Shown piece after piece: positions 36,847-48,078 of a stretch of 64,000 nt of DNA. The translations under genes and the position numbers were made by a program. The stretch comes from Chamaea fasciata. Its lineage: Eukaryota; Chordata; Aves; Passeriformes; Sylviidae. Below the pieces are notes generated by a model. It was not told the origin of the DNA. It made no database searches and was given only the letters and a program-made list of their open reading frames with translations. The DNA lies in assembly GCA_029207755.1 (NCBI GenBank), contig JARCOQ010000007.1, positions 41,745,656-41,809,655 of the forward strand, written 5' to 3'. The number at the start of each line of letters is the position of its first letter. The stretch's first letter is position 1.

Positions 36847-38876
36847 TACTACACTGCATCCTGGTCTTTTAAGAGTAGATAGGATTTTTTTCAGGAGTCA
36901 TTTATCATTGTTAATATGAAGAATAAGTCTTTTTGATTTAGACAAAGGACTGTAAACCTAGATATTTTTGCAAGTCTAGCAAAGCTATGAAATTCAGGCA
37001 GGTCGTTAGATTTTAATCTTCAAAGATTATTGATATTTGGTTGCCAGCAAAATTGATAGGAGTTTGTAAATTTCTTTGAATATCTGGCCTACTGAGGTTT
37101 AATGTTTGTAGGACGTGAAAATTTTGTAGTTTTAGCTTAGTCTTGGAATATATTAAGTATATACCGCAACCATAGAATTGATTCAAAATGGTTTCAAATT
37201 TTATGTTTAGCCCTGAGCTTTCTAGATTTTGGTTTTCTCATCTAGTAAAGTTGGATTTTTAATTTGAATTTACCTCACTGGAAAAGATTATCCCCAGAAA
37301 AAAAGCAGCTAAGGCATGAGTTCCTTCGCATGAGGTTCAGTTAAGTGTTGGGTTTATAAGCATAAATTAGAATGTGCAGAGAACAGTCTTACCTTGTGTC
37401 TCCTTTACTTCTCTCTGTGTCCTATCAATCTGCTGAGATTTGTGGTTAAGAATGCATGGAAACATTTAAAAAATGAAAAAAGAAAGCTAACCAACTAAAT
37501 AGGTTTCCTGAATATAAATGTGGTTGATTTACAATGTTTCTCCAACTGCTGCTTTATGATCCTGTGCCGTGTGTGGCTTTGGTGGGTGATGAGCTCCATC
37601 TAGTGACACATGGCCCGTGTGCGCTTCTGGTGGGAGCAGTAAACCCGATGCAGGGCATACCTGCCTGGCTGGGCATCAGCTGTTTGCCCCACCTGAGGTT
37701 TTAAAACACACATAATGGGCAGTGCTGTGGCACTCACAGTAGAAAAAAGTGAAGTGGTTCTCTGAAGACATTATATATGTATATATTTAGATATTGGGTA
37801 TGCTTAAAAAATTGCTTTTCTTAAGAGATAAAAGTAATCTATATTGAGTCTTAATTCAGCTTCATATGTATGTGTGTACCATCTATACAAAAACTAATAC
37901 TGATGATTTCCTAAAAGTTCAGAATCACTTGGAGCTTTTCGTTATGGTTTGTTGTACCATTGTATTACTGTTGTAATGATCTTCAAAAGAAACTGAAATT
38001 GGCCTTCCATAGTAGCAATTCAGGGGTTTTACTATTGCAAGGCTGTAAGCACCACAGTGTGTAAATAACAGAGATCGAGCGCTTTCATGTGCATACTCTC
38101 TTGGGCAGCTCTACTGTGAGTTCTTGGCTGTACGTTATTCATAATTAATAGAGCATTTCTTTTAGCTCGTTAACTGAAACCTGTACTGGTAGAGCAGAAA
38201 TGTGAGGTCTGTGCTGGCTGCTGCTTCCACAAAGAGGAAGTTTATTATGTGAGAGTAATGTGGGCTGACTTCACTGTGCCTCTTAGTAGGAAAACAGAAC
38301 TCCAGGTTGGTTTTCAAAGACGTACCTGCACATTGGTTATGTTAGAAACTAAGCTAGAAAGAAAGTCCTGCTCCTTTCCCAGGTAAGGAGCTGGGGTTCC
38401 ACAATGCTGAACCTTCAGACTTTGGCCTGGCAGACGGAGGAAAACTGTGGAGTCTTGGCTGCAGGATGCCTTTCTGTACCTCATACCCTTTAAGATCATC
38501 TGAGGAAGCACATGGACTGCTTAGAAAATGCCTTGCAGATTAGTTGGAGAAGCTGTGGGACTGGTGGTCTCTTTGTAGCAGTTGCTATGAAAATAGTAGG
38601 GTTAGCAAAGCTCAGTAGCTCCTGAGTGGCAGAGACCCTCCTAGCCCCTGTGGATATGTATTTCCTGACATTCCCAAGCTAGATTTAGAGTAGCTCAGTT
38701 CAGGCTAGCTTGGGTATTGCTGGCATAACAGTGTGGAGAGACATGGTAGTGGGCTACTTCTACAGCAGCAGGGACTTAGTGTAGGCTGCAGAATGGTCCA
38801 AAGATGCAAGACAGGCACTATGCAGGATTTTGGTCTATGGCAAACAGCCTTCTGCTGAGTATTAGCAGTACCTGTG
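36847..38876. other. Unique non-coding stretch with a GC-richer block
   Basis: No gene seen. The part at 37560-37700 is GC-richer with several CpG and contains a degenerate CTCF-like word (CTCCATCTAGTGACAC, from 37594). The rest is AT-rich, with an alternating TA/TG segment near 37770-37790. Confidence 0.5.
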
Positions 38877-38927
38877 TGTAGTGGTTTGAAAGCAAAACAA
38901 ATGAGAGGCTCCAAGTCAGAGATACAA

Positions 38928-38933
38928 TTTAAT
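38928..38933 (-). promoter_or_regulatory. LTR polyadenylation signal ATTAAA (minus strand)
   Basis: ATTAAA on the minus strand in CCTATTAAATTG, about 50 bases before the LTR 3' end. Confidence 0.5.
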
Positions 38934-39139
38934 AGGAAGAAAGGAAAGAAAGTAAAACAAAACAGATGCAATAATACAAAAGACCACTGACAGAGTCAGA
39001 ATACTACCTGAGCAGAGTGATGGAAGCAGTCCAGATGAGGTGGTCTTCCTGAAGCAGTGATCCTGTAGCAAGGTCTGGTAGCTCTGGTCCTCTGGGAATC
39101 CAGTGGGTAAGGGCCCCCTATACTGTCCCAAACCCCAGA

Positions 39140-39145
39140 TTATAT
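39140..39145 (-). promoter_or_regulatory. LTR TATA-like box (minus strand)
   Basis: ATATAA on the minus strand within GGATATAATCTGGGG, upstream of the LTR poly(A) signal. It is the likely core promoter of the original element; current activity is unknown. Confidence 0.5.
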
Positions 39146-39239
39146 CCAGGTGAGAATGCTTGGTTCCTCCCCCTGGGTGGAGCATCTCACAATGGGATGA
39201 TGAATCATGCAGGGGGTCCTTGATGGCCCATTACACAGA

Positions 39240-39262
39240 GATAACTCCCAGAGGGAGTTATC
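39240..39262. repeat. Perfect 10-bp hairpin inside the LTR
   Basis: GATAACTCCC, spacer AGA, GGGAGTTATC. A palindrome with a 3-nt spacer in the U3-like part of the solo LTR. Confidence 0.9.
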
Positions 39263-39421
39263 TATGAGTCATGGGCAAGGCATTTGATGGGCCATTAACA
39301 GAAGATAATGGCCCAGAGGGAGGGGGTCTGCGAAAATACTGCCCCACCTGGATTCAACAGTTCATGAAGATGGTGATAGAATACTTTCTGCACATCCTAT
39401 ACTACAACCCAGGACACTGTG

Positions 39422-40539
39422 GCAATGGTCACGACCCTGATATGATGGTTAGAGCACAAATTGCAGTCTCAGCATAACCTCAAGAGTGAGAGGGGAAAAC
39501 TTCTGATAAGGAAAACTAAACTTTCTGTTTTAAGAAATGTTTTCTGATGTACAGTCCGTCATGCAGCATAACAGTCATTCCCTCGGCATTCTGCATGGAA
39601 CTGACATCAGAGATTGGACAGTAGAGGAGGATACAGTTAAATAATTCTTTGAAATGTATCAAGCAAGCACAACTTTTCCTCTTTTATTTCACTTCAATTA
39701 CAATTGTGTGTGGAAGAGAGTTTATCTATATCCCATACACCATCTGCTCTAAGAGAAGAATCCAGCTATGCTGTTCAAGTTGACAGTTTTGATGTTGTTC
39801 TTTAATGCATTTTCTTCAATATTCCTTGGATGTAAAAACAGAGATCTGCTCTTGTAGAAGGGCTTCAGAAAATCCTTTTGCATTCTGTACTTTACTGACT
39901 CACTTTAAGAGGGAACGTGTACAAACGCCCACCCAAATCTGTACAATTCTTTTGTATATGTTAGAAGAGGAAGAAGGCTTCCCTAAACTGTCTTAACATC
40001 TTGTCACATCTCTTGCATAAATCAAATATTTTAACTGTTTTCCCTCACACATACTCATGTTTGACTGTGGAATATATTTTATGTTATCACTTTTTTGCTA
40101 ATCTTTAGGTCTTAACTTTCTTCATTTCATCATCTTGTCTTATTGCCTCTTTTTTCTGCTTTTGATTTTGTCAGGTTCCTCTATTTATAGGTACTAGCAA
40201 CCATTAGTAATACACTCTGCAACTTTTCTTTTTCGGTATGTTTCTGACTGAGCCAGTATCTTATGAAAAGGAATATTTCTTGTGTAATTCTGTGAAATCA
40301 TTGACTATTAACATGCTCATTGATGGCATATGGGGCCAGCAATGCAAGTTGTGCATCCAAGTGTCTTGCAACTTCTTGGGGAGGTGTGGAGAGCTTCTGT
40401 TATGCAGCATATTTGCTTGAGAGCAAAAGGAGGGGTTACAAGTCCTTGAGCAGTAACAGGGCTGTGACGTCACCAGGATTGTGGGGGCACGGTGGGATGA
40501 CTTACATGATGAAGGGCTATAATCAAGAGAGACACCATT
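39422..40539. other. Unique non-coding stretch
   Basis: No gene or clear repeat until the CR1 fragment begins. The right end, from about 40320, may already be diverged CR1 upstream sequence: a GGTTACAAGTCCTTGAGCAG segment is compatible with its endonuclease region. I cannot fix the border. Confidence 0.45.
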
Positions 40540-41585
40540 TTTAAGGACAGGCTGGGAAGGCAAGAGAGAGACCTGGCCTTGATGGGAAAGCAGCTGTACA
40601 CGTGGGGTGCTGCTTTGAGACCAGTTAGGATTCAGTCAGGAGTTTGTGGGTGAAGATTAGTGGGCAGACTGACATGGGTGGTGTTGGGGTGGGTGTCTGT
40701 GATTGAAAATAGAGCTTAGACTGCCTTCAAACTGAAAGAAGAATTTTATTCACAGGCCCTGGTTCCTGGGGAACATTACCACTGTATTTTTTGGGAGGAC
40801 AACTCTGTATGGCCTGAAGAGATTTCTTGAGCGTGTTCATGACATTTTCCAGATACTGATGATCAGGGAGACAAGGAAGTGCTCTCTGCTGGACTTGGTA
40901 CTTGCAAACAAGGCAGAAGAGGCCATGGATGTGAAAGCTGAAGGCAGACTTGGCTGCCCTGACTATGAACCAGAGCAGTTCATGATCCTAAGTGGAGGGA
41001 GTAGAACAATAACCAAGATGCATCCCTGAACTTGAGTAAAACACGTTTCACTCACTTCAGTAATTTGCCTGGAAGAGTCCCATGGGATACAGCCCTGAAA
41101 AGAGGGGTGTAGGGGAGCTGATGGAGATTCTAAGGTGACCTCCTCCAACCTTAAGCAAGACCTGTTCCAACAAATAGGAAATGGAGCAAAACCAAGAAGG
41201 AAGCTTGCACAGATTAGCGGACACCTCCTAAGTGATCTCAGACAGGATTTGGGGAAGTAGCAGGGGGAAGGAAGAAGAGCTCAAGAGAGTCAGGACTTAG
41301 GAGGGACTAAAGAAGCAAAACTTTTCTCAGCAGTGCCCAGAGATTTAAAAAACAGAAAACTTTCATGGGAATGCCAGATGAAAAACAACTTTTTTCTTTC
41401 TCACTCAGAGGGTGTTTAAACATGGAAGCAGTTTCCCAGAGAGCTTGTGGAGTCCTCATATTTAGACATATCAAAAACCTGACTGGACATCCTCCTGAGC
41501 AATCTGGTGTGGGTCACCTTGATTGAGGCATAGCTATTGGACTAGATAAGCTCAAGAGGTCTGTCCTGACCTAAATGTTTCTGTG
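40540..41585 (+). mobile_element. CR1 LINE, 5'-truncated and internally deleted
   Basis: Two parts of a plus-strand CR1 are recognisable. From about 40680 to 41160 the sequence follows the C-terminal part of the CR1 endonuclease coding region. Frame remnants include LLDLVLANK and GRLGCPDYE from 40880 onward, ILSGGSR after them, and GRVPWDTALKRG near 41065-41100, followed by CTCCTCCAA(G)C-type wording. From about 41395 to 41585 it follows the CR1 3' end: AGTTTCCCAGAGAGCTTGTG, CTGACTGGACATCCTCCTGA, GACTAGATAAGCTCAAGAGG, ending CTAAATGTTTCTGTG. The reverse transcriptase region of about 2 kb that should lie between is missing. Either this copy lost its middle, or two CR1 insertions landed next to each other. 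Stop codons and frame breaks make it non-functional. The 5' border is uncertain. Confidence 0.78.
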
Positions 41586-43936
41586 GAAAGGTGTTCCACA
41601 AAAATGGGTACCAATGAATAAACTAGTGCTCCTCCTGAGTGCTGTCACTCCGTGTCTGTACATCTGGTGGGTTATGGTTGGTAGGGGACAAACGTATACT
41701 GGAACTGCTGCAGACAGTTTTTATGGTCCTGCTTCCCTGGAATTATTATTTAATCTTGCTTTTAGTAGTCCTTTTTTTGTCCTTTCATGACTTTTTAAAT
41801 TAGTGCTTTCTTTTTGAAATTACATTTAGTTTTAAGAAGCTATTTCTTTTGATCTTATCTAAATTTACTCTTATGTAGTTTTAAGGCTATTAACTTTTTT
41901 GTTATGTTAATGTACTTAATCAGTCTCTAATTAAAGTTTGTTTATTTCAAAGTTCCTTGCTAAGCCACTTTTGGAATTTGGAAAAGAAAAGATGTGGAAT
42001 ATATCCTTTAGAAATTAAAGGTGTGCCAGCCTCCCAGGGCCATCTTCTTCCTCCCACAGTGCACTTTCTGACAAACAAAATGCGGCTTGAGAAAGAGGCA
42101 GAAGCACTTCTGCTTTATGGGGAGATATTTCATGATTGCCGCTTCCTAAGATCAGAGCTTGGGGGCATATACACTATGGTGACAATACCAAAAGAAATGC
42201 TGCGAGCAATAAGCCACTAAGACATATAAATTCTTTAAAAATACACTAAATTGGCTGGACATTGTGTATTTGCTGCTTTTTATAGGTGTGGTAAAAATGG
42301 TTGAGCAGTGGGAGAGAAAGGAAATGGGATTTTAGGTATGAAAAGTGGAGCTGATGATTTCATTATCTATGCATTTTTGTTTTGTAGACATTTTTTAACA
42401 CCATGTTTAGTTTTCCTCATGCCTGAAAGTACAGTCTGAAAGGCGTTTTAGTCATGCAGACTGGTCTGAATTTAATGTTGATGTAGCTTGGACTATTCTG
42501 TCTATTTTTTTTAAATGTTCCAGTGCGTCACTAACTTAATTTTGTTTTCTAGATGTATGAATAGATAAGTGCTTTGAGGGTAAAAGCAGAGGCAAAAAGT
42601 CCTGTCATGTCCTGGCATAATGGTAAACTGGAGTTATTGACAGAAATCAGAGATTGCCCACATTGTACAGAATCTGAATAGTCTGAAGAAAACTGTGTAT
42701 GCTGGTTATGAAAAGCAGACAAAAGGACTGGATGGCAAGTACTGTCCTAGTCTCCTGCAAGTTTCATTTTTATACAAGGATGAATAGACATGTTACAACA
42801 ATAAATGTTTGCTTTGGAAGGCTGATGAGGAAAAAAGTAATTGCCTGTATATATAGGTTTCATGACCATTTAAAAAAGACTTCCATTATGAAGCATAATG
42901 GGAACAGGTTCAAACTGAATGTTGAATGCAGTAATTGAGGTACTTGTTAGAGAAATGGGCTGATAAAGGGTTGGGGCTACTTTTTTTATTTTTTTCTCTT
43001 TTAGTATTCACCACTTTTCAGGAATATGAGCCTTTTTGTGTGATGTCTGCATAAGCAAATGGAAAGAAAATGCTTAGGTTGGATTAAACAAAGGGAAGTG
43101 AGTGTAGTTTTTGGATAAACAACTTGAACCCTGAAAAGGAGGCCTGTGCAGACTTCTCAAATGCTGAGCTAGGTAATGACACATTTTTATGGTAGATGCA
43201 TTACGTGATATTGGTATATAGGAAGACATTTTGTTGTCCATATGAAAGTGAGAGCAGCTTGCAGGTTTTTAAAAGGAAAATTGACTTTGTGTTTGTGCTG
43301 GTACACATTTTGTTATGATGAATTTTTTACTTGCACTGGTTAGCTTGGGTCAGGTGAAGCATTTGTTTGCATCTCTCTCTCCTCACTTATCAAAATTCTA
43401 CATTTTTCATTATTTTGAGTGCTTTTGGTTTCGTGGTATTTTTTTTATTATTATTTCTTCCAGTGTTTTACTTGATTTGACTAATAGTGTAAAGGTGGTG
43501 TCTTGTTCAAAGTAATGAAACCTACTGCTGGTGTTTCATCCATTGAGCCTCATCCAATGGGATACTAAAGTTTTGATGAATATAATTTTGTAGTCCATAA
43601 GTGGTGGCTTTACTCCCATTGTTGATATTCCAGTGCTTGTTTGCATTTACCAATTCTCTGTAGACTACTTAGGTGATTGCAAGGAGTAACTGTGTTTGAG
43701 TAGTTTGGGGATTTAGAAAGCTGTCATGAGTACTTAGACCAGAACTTTTATAAAATACTCCTGAAGAAAGCTGAAGAGTGAGAGCAGAAGGTTACAAAAT
43801 ACTGATTAAGAGCTACTGTCTGACGTAATGAAATGCATCTTCGTAGCATTGGAGTAAAGGAGGGAGCAGTTGCACAGATGGTCAATTAGGAAACAATTTC
43901 CACTTGTAACTACTGAAATCAGTTGATATTGATGGC

Positions 43937-43980
43937 AATAAAGCTTGAGTCTCACAAGAGTGCTTGTTTTTTGTGTGTCT
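43937..43980 (+). promoter_or_regulatory. Candidate polyadenylation site
   Basis: AATAAA (43937-43942), then about 20 bases of ordinary sequence, then a G/T-rich element TGCTTGTTTTTTGTGTGTCT at 43961-43980. This is the canonical order of a vertebrate cleavage and polyadenylation site on the plus strand. No coding exon is recognised upstream, so it could end a non-coding transcript, lie in a 3' untranslated region, or be chance. Confidence 0.3.
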
Positions 43981-44824
43981 GCCATATTGTTATATTAGAT
44001 TGTTTGGTCATTTTCTGATTTTCCATATTCTTCTAAAGTGTATTGTGTATGGCTGGTTGTTGAGAAGCAGATTGTGCAACCACTCAGTATAATTTCAATG
44101 CTGAAGCTGGGGAGGGAAAAGGCAAGATGAAGTCTCTGCTAGCTTTCTGCAGTACTTTTCATGCCTGACAAGTGAGTGTGTGTACATAAATCATTCTAGT
44201 GAAAATGTTGCACTAAGTGAGCATGAAATGCACGTGTGGAAATAACACTCATGTTCCTTCATGCACATGAGCCTTATATAATGGCACCTTGCCCAGTGGG
44301 TGTTCATCATGTTTATTTTTCTAGAAGTTCTCTATTGGCAAGTGAAACAATAAAAACGGTTAATACACCAAATGTCACCATCTTCTAAGTCCTTTTCTAA
44401 TGTTCCTGAGGCGTCAGCAGCTTCTAGAAGCTATTAGAAAACCTTCTGGAAACTTAAAGAGATGGTATAAAATGATGTACACCTCTCAGAAATTTCTAAA
44501 AACTCATATTACTTACAAAGTGATCTTTAAAATAAATGTGTATGCATCTCTCAGCAGGGAAGTGTTCTGTTTGAGTAGCAAAAATGCTAGTGTAAACAAT
44601 CTGATAAGTCTATGGTGGGATAATGTATTTTGGAAACTACTGTGAATGTTTAAACAGCTTCAAAACTTGCTTTGAGGTCTTGTGATGACTAATCTGCTGA
44701 AGTTTTATTTTATCAGTATTTGCAGCAGGTACTACCCCACAAAAGGTTTCTACAAAGATATAACCCCCCAGAACAACTGAAGAAGTACAGTTGAAAGCCT
44801 TGCAGTAAGAATACAAAAAGTAGA

Positions 44825-44849
44825 TGTGTGTGTGTGTATATGTATATAC
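44825..44849. repeat. GT/TA dinucleotide repeat
   Basis: TGTGTGTGTGTGT followed by ATATGTATATACA: a compound alternating purine-pyrimidine microsatellite. Confidence 0.85.
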
Positions 44850-47800
44850 AAATACATACTGCTTGCTGCACTTTTATGTAGAATATGCTGTCTGAAGGGA
44901 GTGAGAAGCTTCCAACCGAGTTGACATCCTAGGTATGGTGTTAAGTTATGCACAGAGAGTCGGATAAAATGTTGCCTGTGGGCTGTTCAGGCAAAGTGCT
45001 TTTTGTGATTTGCACATCAGAAGTGCTATCTGTGGGCCTGTTGGGAATGTCACTGAGGAAATCAGCTGTAAATGACAAGAAAGATGTAGTCTGCAGTGTG
45101 AGTGCTCTGTTGTGATGTGACCCATCTGAGTGGTTGCTTTATTTACCAGATGATCTTTGCACATTATCCTCATCTAATTATCTTCAGATGTATGGTGAGA
45201 GTATCTTGTAAAAGGTAGATTTTTTTGTTTTGTCATCCATAGGTCATTATTCCCAAGTAACTGGCATTCTTTCACCTGATATGGGGTTGCATGATGTTTA
45301 GTGATAGAAGTGGTAATATTATGCAAAAATAGATTATATCCCTGTTTTGAAGATTGTGGTGTACTTGCATACAAACATTGAACTTAGTTTTGGTCACAAA
45401 GTAGACTTTAATGTCTGTATTTTATAATAATTAAGGATCATCCATCAATACTACTTATATAGATTGAGGAACAGAATGTCTTTACATTTAATTAAAGTCA
45501 GTGTGTAATGCTAGAAAAGTAATAGGAAAAAATATTTCCCTGCAATACACAGAAGCTAGTCTGGGACAGTTCCCTTTTCTGTCAGTCATAAACTCATTAC
45601 AAATCTTTCTAAATATTCTCATGTTAGACTGGTGTTGATAATAACTGCTGATACTATCCCCCATGTTTGTTCATTGGGAGTTTTTATTTTTTAATTTTCT
45701 TTCCAGTGGTTCCCTCTGCAAGCAAAGCTTGTCAGCTCTGTTGCTTTTGTGTGTGATGCTTGGCTTCTCCTGTTTGCAGACCCTGCTGCAGAAAACCAGT
45801 CAGTGAAACCTGTAATCCCACCTCAGAACCTAGCATAGGCAAACTGGGAAAAAGCATAGGGCACTGAAGTGGGACATGGGAGTTCAATTGAGTTCCACTT
45901 TGTAGAGTTGGTGTTAATTCAGAGGGGAGACGGTCAAGTGCAGCTGAAAATTGTATTTATGAAGTAGGAAGAAAGAGCTAGTGGGGTGACTCAAGAAGTC
46001 TAGTATTTAGTGATACCACAAGTTATCATTCTCATCAAAGAAGAATGATGTGAGGTTTCAAAAATGCATTTGCTTGTTCCCTATCAAGAAGTAGTAAGAT
46101 TTTCCTTACTAGAGTATAGATTTAAACCAGAAACTTAAGTGAAAGCCTATTTTCATTAAGAAAGAGATTACAAAACCTTTCAGTTATGGATGGGTAGTGG
46201 CTAATTCGGCATTTTTGTAACAGTTCAAACTGTCAAGATATCAGGACACTTCTTCTGCTTTATACTCTGAGTAAGGAAAATTGTTAGCTGTCAATGGAAA
46301 GAAGTTGCTTTTCCTTTTTTCTGTCATTATATGTTACATTGGCCGACAGGAGTTAAGTGGATAAGTGATTCTGTGTTGATCTTTTTAGAGCAGGGTCCTG
46401 GAGTGGTAAATATTTGGGATAATTGACTACAACGCTTCTCCCTCTAATTGCGCAGCTTTTCAAACAAAAGGTGGAACCAATGGCAAAAGTTCTGACTGGT
46501 TTTGTTTGAAGGTCATTCATGCTAATTTATTGATAGGAATTGCACGTTGCTATTTTCTGCTATTGCTCAGTTTGATCAAATCAACATTCAAATATATTCT
46601 AAACAAAATATTCAACCTCAGGCACATCACTTGTGTGAACTGACATTTGAAAATTTTCCCTTGGGAAAAACTGTGTTTCTAGTATTTCCTCCCAGCATAT
46701 CAAACATCAATGTGAGCTGTCAAAGTAAAAGTAGCACTACAGCAGGGTAACTTTGAAAGGAAAAATTATGTAATATTCGTGTTTCATGGTATCAGATGTC
46801 ATGGATACTGCGGCTAGATATTCTGCCTTGGATAATCCTAGAGTATGTGGGACATTAAGCAGCACTCAGTAGTTGAGCTGAAGATGGGCAATCAGACACA
46901 TTAGACTAGACACCTGATACCCATATGTGTAAGCATACTCCAATACAAGTTTCTCAATGCTGAGGTGCCCACTGATGTCTTACTGAAGAAATCTGTTTGA
47001 TAAAGGAAGCCTACATCTTGTCTTAATTCAGATTTCCGAAGCTGTGACAAAAAAAAGAAAAGTTTATTTTATGGTGTAATCAGAAGTTGTGATGTGAATT
47101 TGTGGTGATGGGACTTACCTAATTGTGCCCTAGAGAGACGGTGAACGTAGTCAACATCTCCGATCCACTTTATATAGCTGTGGAAGGATCATATAGGCTA
47201 TGGGCCTTGCTTTTCTTTCATTATTTACAGAACAGCCCAAAGACAATAATTGTCAAACATGCAGTCAATAAGCAGTCTTTTTTTTAAAAAAAGTAGCTAC
47301 TGCTTCTGTTTTGCAATTTAAATAATCTTACCTCCTTTCAATTGTGCTTAACAATTAATTTAGGATCCTTAAGCAGCTCAATACTAATTTTGATAATACT
47401 ACAATCTATCATTGCTACTATTAGTAGAATTGTTGCAACTCTATGAATAGCAGAAATTTAATCAAAGAGACAGTAATGCTGATTAACTCTGTGCATTCCA
47501 TATACTGTATTTGTGAATAGTCTCTCCAGTGTCACAGCTTCAGTGGTGAACTGGGGAATTGCCTTAGAACTAAGCTGATTTACAAGTAAGCAAAGGAGGT
47601 TTTATTGGTTATTCACACAGGGAAGCACCATGTACAAGTAGCTCACGTTTCTTCAAAGATTTATTTGTATCTGCCATTCTGCCTTTCCCAAACTAAACCA
47701 GTCTTGACATGTCCCTGCTGTTTTGCTTCACCTTGAACAGTTTATATACAAATAAATGTTGAACAAGACTTTCAAAGAATGAGCATCCAAGGTTTGGTGG

Positions 47801-48055
47801 GATTGGGCACACATAAATTCCTTTAATTTCTCTATTAAATGGTCAATATGTTATTACCAAACAAATATTAAAATTGATAGGAATAAAGACTTTATTCCTT
47901 TTGGAAGGAGGTATGTAATATTTAAAGGACTTCCCTTCCCTTACATTTTATCCCAAAGTAGCTTGGGCTTTTTACTTTCAAAGCACTGACTTTTTTTTTT
48001 GCAAGAATTGAGTTGTGTAACAAAGACACGTGGATTTCTATTTAATAGATAATAC

Positions 48056-48078
48056 AAAAAAAAAAAAAAAGAAAAAAA
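48056..48078. repeat. Poly-A run with one interruption
   Basis: Fifteen A, a G, then seven A. No recognisable retrotransposed body precedes it. Confidence 0.85.

Larger units (their letters stand above)
38877..39416 (-). mobile_element. Solo LTR with perfect 5-bp target-site duplication, minus strand
   Basis: Read on the minus strand, this 540-bp element runs from TGTCCTGGGTTGTAG to TTTCAAACCACTACA, so the ends are TG...CA with a short imperfect terminal inverted repeat. It is flanked by CTGTG on both sides (38872-38876 and 39417-39421), an intact 5-bp target-site duplication that fixes the borders. On the minus strand an ATATAA box lies at 39140-39145 within GGATATAATCTGGGG, and ATTAAA lies at 38928-38933 near the 3' end, in the order expected of an LTR. 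There is no internal viral sequence, so it is a solo LTR. The intact duplication and boxes suggest it is among the younger insertions in the window. A 5-bp duplication fits gamma- or ERVL-type elements better than ERVK (6 bp). Confidence 0.88.

Noticed and set aside
38705..39185. Minus-strand open frames across the solo LTR
   Set aside because: They cross the LTR border and encode no viral gene motif; LTRs are non-coding here.
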